In this document: positions 18,130 to 30,217 of the stretch, piece by piece
How the letters are laid out: each line of letters begins with the position of its first letter
Position numbering within the stretch: position 1 is the first letter of the stretch
Source: Salinilacustrithrix flava
GTDB taxonomy: Bacteria; Actinomycetota; Acidimicrobiia; Acidimicrobiales; Salinilacustritrichaceae
NCBI GenBank assembly: GCA_024128875.1
Contig: JAMYFF010000002.1
Coordinates: 434,001 to 498,000 of the forward strand
Length of the DNA stretch: 64,000 nucleotides
Direction: 5' to 3'
Notes under the pieces: generated by a model
The model's database searches: none
What the model was told of the DNA's origin: nothing
The model's input: only the letters and a program-made list of their open reading frames with translations
Position numbers and translations under genes: made by a program

Positions 18130-19695
18130 TCACAGGAAGAAGTCGGACACCTTGGCCACGTAGTAGACGGCGGGGAGCACGAAGAGGAGCCCGTCGAAGC
18201 GGTCGAGCAGGCCGCCGTGGCCGGGCAGGACCGCGCCCATGTCCTTGATGCCGAGGTCGCGCTTGATCATGGACTGGCACAGGTCGCCGAGCGGGGCGGC
18301 GACGGCCACGGCCACGCCGAGCATGAGGCCCTGGCCGAGGGAGCCGAAGGGCTGGGTGAGCAGCCCGTAGATGACGCTGACGGTGATGGCGGCGATGCAG
18401 CCGCCGAGGAGGCCCTCGACGGTCTTGTTCGGGCTCGCCGAGGACAGCGAGGACCGGCCGGCGCTGCGGCCGACGAAGTACCCGCCGATGTCGTAGGCGA
18501 CCGTGCCGAGGATGGCGCCGAAGAGGATGCCCTTGCCGGCGTCACCGATGCCCTCGCCCCCCTGTACGCCGAGGAGCGCGGTGCCGTAGGAGCCGAACAT
18601 GCCGACCCAGGCCACGCCGAGCAGCGTGACCCCGATGTTGAGGGTGGCCTGGCCATCGCCGGCTCCGAACAGGAACCAGAGCATCGAGAAGGCGAGCACG
18701 AGGACGAGCACGACCGGGATGGCCGCCTCGCCCCGGTGGTAGGTGCCGATGGCCATGCCGGCGGTGGCCACGATGCCGAGCAGTGCGGCGGGCTGGTAGC
18801 CCACCTCGCGCAGCTTCGCGAACAGCTCGGCGACGGCGAAGGTGACCACGCCGACCACGAGCAGCGCGGCCGTGGCCGGGCCGAGGAAGAACAGCACGGC
18901 TGCCACGGCGAGGAAGCCGACGCCGACGATGGCGGCCTGGCCGATGTCGCGGTCGCCGCCCACGCCGGCGCGGGCGGGGCGGGGAGCGGCGGGGTTGCCG
19001 GGGGTCACCCGGCCGCCGCCGACGACGATCTTGCGGGGGCCGGTCGACAGCGCGGGGTTCTCCCCGCTCGGTGAGGCCTCCACGTACCCGGCGTCGCCGA
19101 AGCCGGCCTCGTCGTAGTCGACCGGCGCGTAGCCGTCGTCGTCGTAGAGGGCGTCGGCCTGGGCCGCGACCCCGGGGTCGTCGGCGAAGACCGACCGGCC
19201 GGCGGGCGGGCCGTCGAGGTCGTCGAAGGTGAAGAAGTCGTCGGGATCGGGGCGGTCGGTGTCGAGGGCGCCGACCCGGGTGTCGTCGCCACCGAACGTG
19301 CGCAGGTCGGCGTCGTCGCTCCACTCGTCGCCCTCGTCGCGCCAGCGCGGGGCGGCGGAGAAGCCGGACCAGTCCTCGGCCCCGGATTCGTCGTCGAAGA
19401 TCGTGCCGCCGACGGCGGACTGCTGTCCGGTGGGCGGTTCGGTCCAGTGGGGAAGCTCGGTCGACGGCTCGTCCGCGGCGGTGGACGACAACGGGAACCG
19501 CAGCACCGGCTCGGGTGCGTCCGGCGGCGGGGAACCGGGCCGGTCACCCGGTCGGGGCTCCTCCGGGGCGCGCCGGTGGGCCACGTCGTCGCGTTCGAGC
19601 GCCTCGGCGGCCTCTTCGGCCCCGATGATGCGCACGCCCTCCGGATCGGCCGGCCGGTCCCGACCGCTGTCGGGCTGGTTCTCGTCGTCGTTCAT
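18130..19695 (-). CDS. cdsA: phosphatidate cytidylyltransferase with long acidic N-terminal extension
   Basis: A 521-residue protein, about twice the usual CdsA length. The C-terminal ~270 residues form the multi-membrane CdsA domain and end with the family signature: [12 protein letters not shown], then [16 protein letters not shown] and [16 protein letters not shown]. It converts phosphatidic acid and CTP to CDP-diacylglycerol. The first ~235 residues are predicted disordered: very rich in Asp, Glu, Pro and Gly with scattered aromatic-acidic pairs ([10 protein letters not shown]) and no recognisable domain. Start ATG has GGGAGG 9 bases upstream, so the extension is translated. It lies between frr and dxr, as in mycobacteria. 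Confidence 0.94.
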   Translation of the reverse strand: MNDDENQPDSGRDRPADPEGVRIIGAEEAAEALERDDVAHRRAPEEPRPGDRPGSPPPDAPEPVLRFPLSSTAADEPSTELPHWTEPPTGQQSAVGGTIFDDESGAEDWSGFSAAPRWRDEGDEWSDDADLRTFGGDDTRVGALDTDRPDPDDFFTFDDLDGPPAGRSVFADDPGVAAQADALYDDDGYAPVDYDEAGFGDAGYVEASPSGENPALSTGPRKIVVGGGRVTPGNPAAPRPARAGVGGDRDIGQAAIVGVGFLAVAAVLFFLGPATAALLVVGVVTFAVAELFAKLREVGYQPAALLGIVATAGMAIGTYHRGEAAIPVVLVLVLAFSMLWFLFGAGDGQATLNIGVTLLGVAWVGMFGSYGTALLGVQGGEGIGDAGKGILFGAILGTVAYDIGGYFVGRSAGRSSLSSASPNKTVEGLLGGCIAAITVSVIYGLLTQPFGSLGQGLMLGVAVAVAAPLGDLCQSMIKRDLGIKDMGAVLPGHGGLLDRFDGLLFVLPAVYYVAKVSDFFL

Positions 19696-19711
19696 GGACG
19701 TTGGCCTCCCA

Positions 19712-21821
<2,110 letters not shown>

Positions 21822-21828
21822 TGGTGCT

Positions 21829-22833
21829 CTACGACTCCGTGTTCTCGGTGGCGGGGGGCGTGTCGGAGGACGGCGACGACTGGTCGTCGGCGACGTCGGC
21901 CTCGGGGCTCGGGGCGGCGTCCTGGAGGATCTCGGCGGACGGGGTGGCCGTCTCGGCCTCGGCCTGGGCGGCGGCGGCGACCTCGGAGGGCGCTGCGTTC
22001 GCGATGGACGGGGCGGTCGGGGCGCCGGCGAGGCGGGCCTCGCGGGCCTTGGCCTCGGCGAGGGCCTGGCGACGGGCCTCGGCCTGCTCCTGGGCGACCT
22101 TGTCCTCGTCGAGGAGGCCGCGGCTGGCCTGGGCCTGCGAGCGGTTGGCCGCGATGAAGCGGCCCTCGGCCACGGCGTCGGCGATGACGCGGCACATGAG
22201 CGTGCCGGAGCGAATGGCGTCGTCGTTGCCCGGGATCACGTAGGAGACGGTGTCGGGGTCGCAGTTGGTGTCGACCACGGCCACGATCGGGATGCCGAGC
22301 TTGTTCGCCTCGGTGACCGCGATCGCTTCCTTCTTCGTGTCCAGGATGAACACGGCGTCGGGCTGGCGCTCCATGTTGCGGATGCCGGAGAGGTACTTCT
22401 CGAGCTTGTCGAGCTCGCGCGTCTTGCTCAGCGCCTCGCGCTTGGGCATGGCGTCGAACTCACCGGAGGTCTTCATGCGCTGGTACTCGGCCATCTTGGC
22501 CACGCGCTTGTTCATCGTCTGGTAGTTCGTGAGCATGCCGCCGAGCCAGCGGTGGTTGACGTACGGCATGCCGCACTTCTCGGCGTAGGACTGCACGGCA
22601 TCCTGGGCCTGGCGCTTGGTGCCCACGAACAGGACGGTGCCGCCCCCGGCCACGAGGTCACGGATGAACTCGTAGGCGGTCTCGATGCGCTGCAGCGTCT
22701 GGTCGAGATCGATGATGTAGATGCCGTTGCGCTCGCCGAAGATGAACCGCTTCATCTTCGGGTTCCAGCGACGGGTCTGGTGACCGAAGTGGACTCCGGC
22801 CTCCAGCAGCTGCTTCATGGTGACGACGGCCAC
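21829..22833 (-). CDS. rpsB: 30S ribosomal protein S2 with extended acidic/alanine-rich C-terminus
   Basis: A 334-residue S2. The family body runs to about residue 255 with [33 protein letters not shown] and VVDTNCDP. The last ~80 residues are a low-complexity Ala/Glu/Pro/Ser tail, longer than in E. coli (241 residues in all). The GTG at 22833 gives the standard actinobacterial start and has GAGGAG 6 bases upstream; the ATG five codons downstream is internal. It is the first gene of the tsf-pyrH-frr-cdsA-dxr-rseP-ispG run, preceded by about 130 bases of leader and a candidate promoter. Confidence 0.97.
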   Translation of the reverse strand: MAVVTMKQLLEAGVHFGHQTRRWNPKMKRFIFGERNGIYIIDLDQTLQRIETAYEFIRDLVAGGGTVLFVGTKRQAQDAVQSYAEKCGMPYVNHRWLGGMLTNYQTMNKRVAKMAEYQRMKTSGEFDAMPKREALSKTRELDKLEKYLSGIRNMERQPDAVFILDTKKEAIAVTEANKLGIPIVAVVDTNCDPDTVSYVIPGNDDAIRSGTLMCRVIADAVAEGRFIAANRSQAQASRGLLDEDKVAQEQAEARRQALAEAKAREARLAGAPTAPSIANAAPSEVAAAAQAEAETATPSAEILQDAAPSPEADVADDQSSPSSDTPPATENTES

Positions 22834-22971
22834 CGGCTTCTCCTCGCGTTGCCCCTCGGTTGCACTGCGACCGGGCCGGCGCTGCGCCCCTCGTGGAGGG
22901 GGTTGCGACCGTGGGGTGACCCGATCGGTGGATTTGGACGTGGCCGGCGCGGGTGCGCAGGCCGACTTGCC

Positions 22972-23001
22972 AGTGTAGGGAGCCGCAGCGGCCCTGGGAA
23001 A
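22972..23001 (-). promoter_or_regulatory. candidate rpsB promoter
   Basis: On the minus strand, TACACT at 22977-22972 is a good -10 hexamer. TTTCCC at 23001-22996, 18 bases upstream, is a weak -35. CCCTACACTG recurs in front of rplS, and ACACTG in front of rpsP. Transcription would start near 22965, giving a leader of about 130 bases before the rpsB GTG, enough for S2 autoregulation. Confidence 0.5.
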
Positions 23002-23018
23002 CTCCGTCCGTCCTGCGG

Positions 23019-24644
23019 TCAGCTCGGCAGCAGCGTGGCGAGCCCGACGGCGTCGGTGATGCCGGCCACCGCCTGCGGGACCACGGCGTCCAGCACCGCG
23101 TCGCCGAGGCCCTGGCACGCGGGCGCCATCCCGGCCAGACCCAGCTGCAGCTCCCGTGTCGTGTCGGGGTCCCCGGGCAGGCCGGCGTGGGCGTGGGGCC
23201 CGGCCAGGTCGACGATGGCCGCGGGCCGCCCGGCCACGTCGGCCTTGTCGGCGGCGACGACCAGATCCCCGCGGGCGGCGATCGTGCGCAGGTCCACGCC
23301 GTCGGGCACGCCCTCCTCGTCGAGACGCGCCACGAGGTCCGAGGTCTCGGCCAGCTGGCGGACGGCCGGGCTGTAGGGGTCGATCGGGATGTCGAAGATC
23401 GACCGGATGTGGGAGACGTCCTGCACGAACCCCTTCTCCGACAGCACGGCCACGGTGGCGAGGTCGGCGCCGCGGTGCGGGGAGCCGATGGTGGCGACCT
23501 GGCCGAGCGCGTCGATGGCCGCGCTTTGCCCGCTCGCCCTGCGCTCGGCCAGCTCGATCAGGGCGGCGCGGGTGACGAGGCCGCCGAGGCTGTGGGCGTA
23601 GACGTCGACGGGCACGCCGGGCCGGGCGGCAGCGGCCTGCTCGATCAGGTCGGCCAGCTCCCGGCCCCGCTCGGTCACGTCGCCGAGGGTGTCGACCGGG
23701 CCGTAGGCGCCGTCGGGGATGGCAGCCAGGCCCGGGTGGAGGCGGCCGCCGGTCGTGCGCCCGCCGCCGTATCGGTAGCGGACGACGTCGGCGCGGTCGT
23801 AGCCGAGCGCATCGAGGTCGACGTCGTCGATGGCGCCGTGGTCGCTCGAGGACCCCAACCCGGCCACGAGCAGCGCGACCCGCTCCCCCACCGGCGCCGG
23901 CGGGACGACCGAGGCCGCCGTGCACTCCTGGCGGAGGTGCCGGGCGACGGACCGGACCACGTCGGCGGCCATGCCGGCGGGGCTGAGCTGGTCCCAGCTG
24001 TGCCACGCCGCCTCGACCACATCGGCGAACCGGCCGACGATCGGGGCGCCGTGGCGCACCACTGCACCCGCCATCCGCCGCAGGAAGCCGGGCTCCTCGG
24101 CGCGGACGAGGTCGCGCAGCGATGACTGCTCCGCGACCAGTCCGGCGTCGGTGGGGGGCAGCGGCTCGCCGTGGGGCACGAGGCGCACCTCGACGACCTG
24201 GACGCCGAAGAGCGACTCGGGGTCGAGGTAGTGCTCGCCGTCGCGCGCCCCGAGGTGGAAGCCCGGCCCGGCGCGGCCGACCACCTCGCCCCGCCCGACG
24301 CGATCGCCACGGCGCACGCCGACCTCGGACAGGAACGAATAGGAGGTGCGCAGGCCGTCGGCGTGCAGGACCGTGACGTGGCGGGTCGCGCCGACCCGGC
24401 CGGCGAAGACGACGGTGCCGTCGGCGGTGGCCCGGACCGGGGTCCCGGGAACCAGGTCGTAGGCCAGCCCGCGGTTGCCCGGGCCGTAGGGCGTGGCGGG
24501 CGGTCGGAACGGGTCGGCGATCGGCGCATCGACCGGCGGCGTGTGGACCACCGGGTCCGGCGGTGCCGCGCCGGCGGGTTCGGCGGGGACGACGATCGCG
24601 GCGGTGGCCACGACCAGCGCCGCAGCCGCAGCGCGCAGGGACAT
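23019..24644 (-). CDS. secreted two-domain protein: degenerate M23/LytM-like domain plus alpha/beta-hydrolase (lipase-like) domain
   Basis: A 541-residue exported protein. Signal peptide of about 27 residues (hydrophobic Ala/Val core ending PAGA). Residues ~55-150 match an M23 peptidase ([27 protein letters not shown]), but the zinc ligands are eroded: the first HxxxD histidine position is Asn (GNRGLAYD), Y-x-H-L reads YSFL, and the final HLH reads HLG. The C-terminal half is an alpha/beta hydrolase with nucleophile elbow AHSLGG (Ser near 352), [11 protein letters not shown] and a terminal His region, like cutinase/PGAP1-type lipases. An M23 gene sits at this spot in Streptomyces too, but the fusion is distinctive. 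Likely acts in the cell envelope; the M23 part probably binds rather than cuts. Confidence 0.8.
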   Translation of the reverse strand: MSLRAAAAALVVATAAIVVPAEPAGAAPPDPVVHTPPVDAPIADPFRPPATPYGPGNRGLAYDLVPGTPVRATADGTVVFAGRVGATRHVTVLHADGLRTSYSFLSEVGVRRGDRVGRGEVVGRAGPGFHLGARDGEHYLDPESLFGVQVVEVRLVPHGEPLPPTDAGLVAEQSSLRDLVRAEEPGFLRRMAGAVVRHGAPIVGRFADVVEAAWHSWDQLSPAGMAADVVRSVARHLRQECTAASVVPPAPVGERVALLVAGLGSSSDHGAIDDVDLDALGYDRADVVRYRYGGGRTTGGRLHPGLAAIPDGAYGPVDTLGDVTERGRELADLIEQAAAARPGVPVDVYAHSLGGLVTRAALIELAERRASGQSAAIDALGQVATIGSPHRGADLATVAVLSEKGFVQDVSHIRSIFDIPIDPYSPAVRQLAETSDLVARLDEEGVPDGVDLRTIAARGDLVVAADKADVAGRPAAIVDLAGPHAHAGLPGDPDTTRELQLGLAGMAPACQGLGDAVLDAVVPQAVAGITDAVGLATLLPS

Positions 24645-24743
24645 GGGGGCTCCCCCTCGGCTCGACGGCCGTCACCGGGGTTGCGGTGGGGCCGGTGCTG
24701 GGGGAAGCGGTGGTGCTCGGGGGCGCATCCGAGCGCCCGAGGG

Positions 24744-25523
24744 TCAGACGGGTTCGCGGTCGGCGGCCTGCATGCGCGAGCGCAGCTGCAGGATGGCCTT
24801 GGTGTGGATCTGGCAGACCCGGGACTCGGTGACGCCGATGACCTCGCCGATCTGCGCGAGCGTGAGGCCCTCGTAGTAGTAGAGGGTCAGCACGACCTTC
24901 TCCCGCTCGGGGAGCCGGTTGATCGAATCGCCGAGCAGGCCGCGCATCTCCTGGACCTCGAACACGTCGCCGGGGCCTTCGTCTGCGGTGGCGATGGTGT
25001 CGCCGAGGGTGGCGCTGCCCTCGCGGTCGCCGCTGCCCACGAACTCGTCGAGGGCGACGACGCCGACGAAGGAGATCTTCGACAGCGACGTCTGGAGCTG
25101 CTCCCGGCTCATGTCGAGCTCCTGGGCGAGCTCGTCCTCGCTCGGGGCCCGGTGGAGCTCGGCCTCGAGCTTGGCGTAGGCCTTCTCGATCTGGCGGGCC
25201 TTGGCCCGCACCGAGCGGGGCACCCAGTCGATGGCGCGCAGCTCGTCGAGGATGTTGCCCTTGATGCGGGAGATCGCGTAGGTCTCGAACTTGAAGCCCC
25301 GCTCGGGCTCGAACTTGTCGATGGCGTCGATGAGGCCGAAGAGCCCGTAGGAGACGAGGTCGGCCTGGTCGACGTTCTGGGGCAGGCCGACGGCGACGCG
25401 GCCGGCCACGTACTTGACCAGCGGCGAGTAGTGCACGATGAGCTGATCCCGGGCACGACGAGAACCGCTGTCCTTGTACTGCGACCAGAGGCGGTCGATG
25501 TCTGCGGAAGCGAGTTCGGTCAC
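24744..25523 (-). CDS. whiG: sigma-70 family factor of the WhiG/FliA type
   Basis: A 259-residue sigma factor with regions 2 ([29 protein letters not shown] split over recognisable 2.1-2.4 helices), 3 ([15 protein letters not shown]) and 4 ([19 protein letters not shown], then [11 protein letters not shown]). No region 1.1 or long spacer, as in FliA/WhiG. The GTG at 25523 overlaps the xerC stop (GTGA). Location between rpsB/M23 and xerC/dprA is that of Streptomyces whiG, which drives sporulation; no flagellar genes are visible, so a developmental or envelope regulon is more likely than motility. Whether an anti-sigma partner exists cannot be told here. Confidence 0.88.
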   Translation of the reverse strand: MTELASADIDRLWSQYKDSGSRRARDQLIVHYSPLVKYVAGRVAVGLPQNVDQADLVSYGLFGLIDAIDKFEPERGFKFETYAISRIKGNILDELRAIDWVPRSVRAKARQIEKAYAKLEAELHRAPSEDELAQELDMSREQLQTSLSKISFVGVVALDEFVGSGDREGSATLGDTIATADEGPGDVFEVQEMRGLLGDSINRLPEREKVVLTLYYYEGLTLAQIGEVIGVTESRVCQIHTKAILQLRSRMQAADREPV

Positions 25524-26413
25524 GAGCAGCCCTTGGCACGTGGGTGGGAGGCGGCCACCACCGCCTGCAGACGGCTGGCGCTGACGTGAGTGTAACGCTG
25601 CGTGGTGGACAGGTCGCTGTGCCCCAGCAGCTCCTGCACGGCTCGCAGGTCGGCGCCGCCGTCGAGGAGGTGAGTGGCGAAGGTGTGCCGCAGTGCGTGG
25701 GGGTGTGTGGGATCGACGGCGCGGCGGTCGAGGATGCGCCGGCAGTCCCGGGGCGTGAGCGCCCGACCCCGCAGGTTGAGGAAGACGAGATCGGCCGGTG
25801 ATCCCGACGTCTCCAGCTCGGCGCGGCCGGTGCGCAGCCAGGCGCCGATGGCCTCGACCGCGCCCGGGGTGAGGGGCACCTGGCGCCACTTGGCGCGCTT
25901 GCCCAGCACCCGGACGGTGCCGGCGGCGAGGTCGACGTCGTCGACGAGCAGGCCGCAGACCTCGGCCACGCGCAGGCCGCTGCCGTACAGCAGCTCGATG
26001 ACCGCGTCGTCTCGCAGGCGGCGGTGCGGCGGATCGTCGTCGATGGCCGCCGGCGGCTGGTCCAGCAGCGCGTCGAGCTCGTCCTGGCGCAGCACGCGCG
26101 GCAGCCGGCTGCCACCGGCCGGGGCGCGCAGCCCGACGGTGGGGTCGGCGGCGACGACGCCGCGGCGGGCCAGCCAGCCGAAGTAGCGGCGCAGGGCGGC
26201 GACCCGACGGGCGATCGTGGCCCGGGCGAGGTCCCGCGTCGCGAGCTGCGCGACCCAGCGTCGGAGGTGGAGCCGGGTGACGTCAGCCGGGTCGTCGATG
26301 CCCATCCGGTCGGCGAAGTCGACGAAGGCGGCCACGTCGGATTCGTAGGCCCGGGCCGTGGACGCGGCGGCGTCGGTGAGGGACGCCCCGAACTGCTCCA
26401 CCTGCCACGCCAT
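25520..26413 (-). CDS. xerC: tyrosine recombinase XerC
   Basis: A 297-residue site-specific recombinase. The N-terminal SAM-like DNA-binding domain spans roughly residues 1-95. The catalytic domain has R in [12 protein letters not shown], the [12 protein letters not shown] box, the [10 protein letters not shown] histidine and nucleophile Tyr in QRYTHV. Length is that of XerC/D (about 300). The ATG at 26413 lies 4 bases after the dprA stop; upstream in-frame sequence would run into dprA and does not resemble the family. XerC with XerD resolves chromosome dimers at dif. No dif-like palindrome is apparent in the window. Confidence 0.93.
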   Translation of the reverse strand: MAWQVEQFGASLTDAAASTARAYESDVAAFVDFADRMGIDDPADVTRLHLRRWVAQLATRDLARATIARRVAALRRYFGWLARRGVVAADPTVGLRAPAGGSRLPRVLRQDELDALLDQPPAAIDDDPPHRRLRDDAVIELLYGSGLRVAEVCGLLVDDVDLAAGTVRVLGKRAKWRQVPLTPGAVEAIGAWLRTGRAELETSGSPADLVFLNLRGRALTPRDCRRILDRRAVDPTHPHALRHTFATHLLDGGADLRAVQELLGHSDLSTTQRYTHVSASRLQAVVAASHPRAKGCS

Positions 26414-26417
26414 CCCG

Positions 26418-27590
26418 TCACGGTACCGCCACCCGCTCGTAGCCTCCGGGAACCCGGCACACCGCACCCGACGCCTCGAGCCGGGCGAGCGCGGTCACGG
26501 CGTCGGTGACGCTCACGTCGGCGGCGGCGGCCACGCGCTCGACGCTCGCCGGCACGGCGGACAGGACGGCGGCGACGGCCCCGACCGCTCCCCCACCCGA
26601 GGCCGGCCCATCACCCGGGAACCCGTCATCCGAGAGCCCAGCATCCGGGAGGTCGTCGAAGAGTCGGGGCGTCCCGACCGGCACCTGCACGCCAAGGGCG
26701 GCGAGCACATCGGGGACGTCCCGCGCGATGCCGGAGCCGTCGAACAGCAGCTGGTTCGTGCCGACGGACTGCTCGGCCAGGACCGATCCGGGCACGGCGA
26801 GCACGGGGACGTCCCGCGTCGTGGCCTCCTCGGCGGTGGTGATCGACCCGCCCCGGGCACCGGACTCCACGACCACGACGGCGAGCGACAGCGCGGCGAT
26901 GATCCGATTCCGTGCCGGGAAGCGCCACCGCTCCGGCGCCGCGCCGAGCGGCGCCTCCCCCACGAGCACGCCGTGCTCGGCCACGTCGGCCCACAGCCGG
27001 CGGTGCCGGGCCGGATAGACCACGTCGAGGCCGCTGCCGACGACGCCGACCGGGATGCCGCCGGCACCGAGCGCACCTCGGTGGGCAGCCCCGTCGACCC
27101 CGAGTGCGAGCCCCGAGACGACGGTGAGGCCGGCATCGGCCAGGCCGGCGCCGAAGCGACCGGCGACCTGGGCCCCGCCGGCGGTGCACCGCCTGGTGCC
27201 GACCACCGCGACGCCCGGTCGCTCGAGCAGCGCGACGTCGCCCCGCACGAACAGCACGCGCGGCGGCTCCGGGTCGGCGGCGAGCGTCGACGGCCAGGCC
27301 GCATCGGCGGGCAGCAGCACCTCGACGCCGGCGGCCCGGTGCCGGTCGAGCACCTCGGCCGGGTCGAGCCCCCGGGCGGCCTGCACCCAGCGGTCGACCA
27401 GCTCGGCGCGCCTCTGGACGATGCGGAGGTCGATGCCGGCGAGGTCACCGCGCCGCACGAGCTCCCAAGCCGCCACCGCGCTCCCGGCTCGGTCCACGAC
27501 CGCGGTGAGGCGGGCCGGACCCATGCCGGGCAGGCCGAGCATGGTGGCGAGCGCGGCGCGCTCGTCGTCGCCGGACCCGACCCGGCTCAC
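26418..27590 (-). CDS. dprA: DNA processing protein DprA
   Basis: A 390-residue DprA/Smf protein. An N-terminal helix-hairpin-helix-like segment ([15 protein letters not shown]) leads to the Rossmann core with [37 protein letters not shown] and [17 protein letters not shown]; a C-terminal winged-helix segment follows a Gly/Pro linker. DprA loads RecA on incoming single-stranded DNA. The GTG at 27590 overlaps the comM stop by GTGA. The comM-dprA pair is conserved in actinobacteria irrespective of proven competence. Confidence 0.94.
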   Translation of the reverse strand: MSRVGSGDDERAALATMLGLPGMGPARLTAVVDRAGSAVAAWELVRRGDLAGIDLRIVQRRAELVDRWVQAARGLDPAEVLDRHRAAGVEVLLPADAAWPSTLAADPEPPRVLFVRGDVALLERPGVAVVGTRRCTAGGAQVAGRFGAGLADAGLTVVSGLALGVDGAAHRGALGAGGIPVGVVGSGLDVVYPARHRRLWADVAEHGVLVGEAPLGAAPERWRFPARNRIIAALSLAVVVVESGARGGSITTAEEATTRDVPVLAVPGSVLAEQSVGTNQLLFDGSGIARDVPDVLAALGVQVPVGTPRLFDDLPDAGLSDDGFPGDGPASGGGAVGAVAAVLSAVPASVERVAAAADVSVTDAVTALARLEASGAVCRVPGGYERVAVP

Positions 27591-29098
27591 GACGCCACCC
27601 CCAGCGCCGCGGTGCCGGCGCTGGAGCGCAGGGCGAGGGCGATGGCGACCTGCTCGTCGTCGAGCGGGCCGTCGCGACCATCGAGGTCGGCGGCCGTGCG
27701 GGCGACCCGGCGGATGCGCTCCACGCCCCGGCCGGACAGGCGGCCGTCGCGCATCAGCGCCTCCAGCAGCCGACGAGCCGATGCGGTGAGCGGCGCCCAC
27801 CGCTCCAGCTTCGGGGCCGGGAGCAGGGCGTTGCAGGCGACGCCGCGCTCGGCGGCTCGAGCACGTGCGCGGCGCACCCGACCGGCGACGACCGCGGTCG
27901 GCTCGCCCGGTTCCCCGCCGAGCAGGTCCCCCGGTTCGGGGCGGTCGATCTCGACGCGCAGGTCGAAGCGGTCGAGCAGGGGTCCCGAGAGCCGCCGCAG
28001 GTACCGCCCCCGGGAGTTCTCCGAGCAGCGGCACCCGCCCGGCGCCGGCCCGCAGGGGCAGGGGTTGGTCGCCGCCACCAGCTGGAACCGGGCCGGGTAC
28101 GTGACCGACGCCCGGGCCCGACTGACCCGGACCACGCCGTCCTCGAGGGGTTGGCGGAGCGCGTCGAGCACCGACGGCGGGAACTCGCCCAGCTCGTCGC
28201 AGAAGAGGACCCCGCCGTGGGCGCAGGACACCTCGCCGGGCCGCATCGCCACCGTGCCGCCGCCGATGAGGGCCACGGCCGAGGCGGTGTGGTGCGGGGC
28301 GCGGAACGGGGGCCGACGGACCAGGCCGGTGGAGGGCGTGGCGCCGGCGGCCGAGTGGATCTGGGTCACCTCGAGGGCGACGTCGTCGTCCAGGTCGGGC
28401 AGCAGCCCGGGCAGCCGGGTGGCCAGCAGCGTCTTGCCCGACCCCGGCGGGCCGGCGAGCAGCACGTGGTGGCCACCGGCGGCGGCGATCTCCATGGCGC
28501 GGCGCCCCAGGGCCTGCCCGCGCACGTCGGCGATGTCCGGCGGGGGTGGCTCCTCCACGACCGGCGCGTCGGGCGGGTCGGGCCAGGGACGCTCGACGCG
28601 GAGCGCGGCGACCAGCTCGGTGAGCGTGGAGGCACAGCGCACCTCGAGGCCCGGGATGACGCCGGCTTCGGCCGCTGCGGCCGGTGCCACGACGACGCCG
28701 TCGACCCGATCGCGCACGCCGGCGACCAGCGGGACCATGCCGCGGACGCTGCGCACGGACCCGTCGAGGCCGAGCTCACCGAGGAACGCCCAGCGCGCCA
28801 CGGCCTCGGCCGGGACGGTGCCGGTGGCGACGAGCACCCCGACGGCGAGCGCGAGGTCGAGCCCGGTGCCGAGCTTGTGGAGCGCGGAGGGCGCCAGGTT
28901 CACCGTGATGCGGCGCGGTGGCCAGTCGAGGTCGCTCGACAGCACGGCCGCCCGAACGCGGTCACGTGCCTCGCGGCAGGACGCGTCGGGCAGGCCGACG
29001 ATGGAAAGCGAGGGCAGGCCGTTGCCGACGTACACCTCGACCTGGACGGGGTGGCCGGTGACGCCGAGGAGCGTGGCGGCCGGGACGGATGCGAGCAC
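27587..29098 (-). CDS. comM: Mg-chelatase-like AAA ATPase ComM/YifB
   Basis: A 503-residue protein. The N-terminal Lon-like S5 fold (VEVYVGNGLPSLSIVGLPD) precedes the AAA core with LLAGPPGSGKTLLA, the Walker B-like GVLFCDELGEF, and the NPCPCG cysteine motif followed by CRCSE. The C-terminal Mg-chelatase lid is complete. ComM is a hexameric helicase that aids branch migration during natural transformation. The GTG start has GGAGG about 7-12 bases upstream. It heads the comM-dprA-xerC-whiG-M23 run; 113 bases separate it from the upstream hydratase. Confidence 0.94.
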   Translation of the reverse strand: MLASVPAATLLGVTGHPVQVEVYVGNGLPSLSIVGLPDASCREARDRVRAAVLSSDLDWPPRRITVNLAPSALHKLGTGLDLALAVGVLVATGTVPAEAVARWAFLGELGLDGSVRSVRGMVPLVAGVRDRVDGVVVAPAAAAEAGVIPGLEVRCASTLTELVAALRVERPWPDPPDAPVVEEPPPPDIADVRGQALGRRAMEIAAAGGHHVLLAGPPGSGKTLLATRLPGLLPDLDDDVALEVTQIHSAAGATPSTGLVRRPPFRAPHHTASAVALIGGGTVAMRPGEVSCAHGGVLFCDELGEFPPSVLDALRQPLEDGVVRVSRARASVTYPARFQLVAATNPCPCGPAPGGCRCSENSRGRYLRRLSGPLLDRFDLRVEIDRPEPGDLLGGEPGEPTAVVAGRVRRARARAAERGVACNALLPAPKLERWAPLTASARRLLEALMRDGRLSGRGVERIRRVARTAADLDGRDGPLDDEQVAIALALRSSAGTAALGVAS

Positions 29099-29211
29099 GG
29101 AGGTCCCTCCAGCAGTGCGGAGTGGACGGCCGTGCGCCGGCGCATCGAGCGGACCGGACGAACCGGTCGATACGAGACCCTACATCAGGGTCGCCGACAG
29201 GAACCCCGTGG

Positions 29212-29988
29212 CTAGCGCCCGTGGAAGGTCGGTTCCCGCTTCTCCATGAAGCTGGCGATCGCCTCCGCAGTGTCCTTCGACGCCAGCGTGATCGACTGGG
29301 CCATGCCTTCGGCTTCGAGGGCCTCCTGCAGGGTGCGGGAGTACGAGTCGTTCAGGAGCCGCTTCGTCAGGCCGAGCGCGATCGGCGGGCCTCCGGCGAG
29401 GCGCTCCGCCCAGTCGGCGACGAAGCCGTCGAGGTCGCCGTCGGGCACGACGTGGTTGACCAGCCCGAAGTCCTCGGCCTGCTCGGCCGACAGCATGTCG
29501 GCGAAGAACGCGAGCTCCTTGGCCTTGTGCAGCGGAAGGAGCCGGGGCAGCAGCCACGATGCGCCGCCGTCCAGGGCCAAGCCGCGCTTGGCGAAGATCA
29601 TCGAGAAGCGAGCGGCCTCACCGGCGACCACCAGGTCACATCCGAGCGCGAGGGAGAAGCCGGCACCGGCGGCGACGCCGGGCACCTTGGCGATGGTCGG
29701 CTGGGGCAGATCGTGGAGACCCTGGATCGCCTTGGCCACGCTGCGCATGGCGGTCATCTGGTGAGGCGGCTCCTCGCCCGGCGGAAGCCACAGGTCGGCA
29801 CCCGAGCAGAAGTCGCCACCCGCGCCAGTGACGATCACGGCCCGGTCACGCCGCGGGTTGCGGGCGATCTCGTCCCAGATGCGTGCCATCTCGGTCCACT
29901 GCGCGGGGTCGACGGCGTTCTTCTTCTGGGGCTTGTTCAGCGTGACGGTGACGATGCCGCCGTCGCGCTCGACCTGAAGGGTTTCCAT
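29212..29988 (-). CDS. enoyl-CoA hydratase/isomerase family protein
   Basis: A 258-residue crotonase. Oxyanion-hole segments VTGAGGDFCSGADLWL (near residues 55-70) and VPGVAAGAGFSLALGCDL (near residues 100-117) are intact, and the C-terminus ends in the usual SFMEKREPTFHGR. The ATG at 29988 gives the family length; upstream in-frame sequence overlaps the divergent small membrane gene. It interrupts the comM-yraN order seen in mycobacteria. Its closest role analogue in the window is the hydratase at 3034, but the two differ widely outside the motifs, so it is not a recent duplicate. Confidence 0.88.
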   Translation of the reverse strand: METLQVERDGGIVTVTLNKPQKKNAVDPAQWTEMARIWDEIARNPRRDRAVIVTGAGGDFCSGADLWLPPGEEPPHQMTAMRSVAKAIQGLHDLPQPTIAKVPGVAAGAGFSLALGCDLVVAGEAARFSMIFAKRGLALDGGASWLLPRLLPLHKAKELAFFADMLSAEQAEDFGLVNHVVPDGDLDGFVADWAERLAGGPPIALGLTKRLLNDSYSRTLQEALEAEGMAQSITLASKDTAEAIASFMEKREPTFHGR

Positions 29989-30012
29989 GGCTCGGGAACC
30001 TAGTGTTCGACC

Positions 30013-30123
30013 ATGGGCCTCAACCCCTACCGCCCCCAGAAGCACCGTCGCAGCGATCTCGTCTTCGTGGCCGCCGGCCTCATCGTCGCCGTGCTGCTCG
30101 TGCTCTGGGCCCTTTTCGGCTAG
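30013..30123 (+). CDS. 36-residue single-pass membrane protein
   Basis: An ATG opens a 36-codon frame: a basic, Pro-rich N-terminus (MGLNPYRPQKHRRSD), then one hydrophobic helix of about 19 residues rich in Val, Leu and Ala, ending WALFG and TAG. Positive charge before the helix predicts an inside N-terminus. It is divergent from the hydratase (start codons 24 bases apart) and convergent with yraN. Short proteins of this layout near yraN/comM occur in other actinobacteria, to my recollection. Function unknown. A chance frame is possible but the clean topology and compact fit argue for a gene. Confidence 0.6.
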   Translation: MGLNPYRPQKHRRSDLVFVAAGLIVAVLLVLWALFG

Positions 30124-30217
30124 CTCAGGCTCCGGCCCCTGCGGGCCGTTCGGCCCTCGCAACGCTGCCGCCTGCTCGCTGGCGCTCCCGACGCCGGCCT
30201 TCGGCTAGCTCGGGCTC
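30115..30217. repeat. 18-base direct repeat flanking the intergenic segment after the small membrane gene
   Basis: TTCGGCTAGCTCAGGCTC at 30115-30132 recurs at 30200-30217 with a single A/G difference. The first copy covers the TAG stop of the 36-residue gene; the second abuts the yraN stop. Between them is GC-rich DNA with a short hairpin, CGGCCC-CTGC-GGGCCG at 30133-30148, which may act as the terminator between the convergent genes. A small local duplication is the likely origin. Confidence 0.55.

Noticed and set aside
22834..26460. 1200-codon upstream extension of the rpsB frame
   Set aside because: Runs through the M23/lipase, sigma and xerC genes in a non-coding frame; rpsB has a clear GTG start with a ribosome-binding site.
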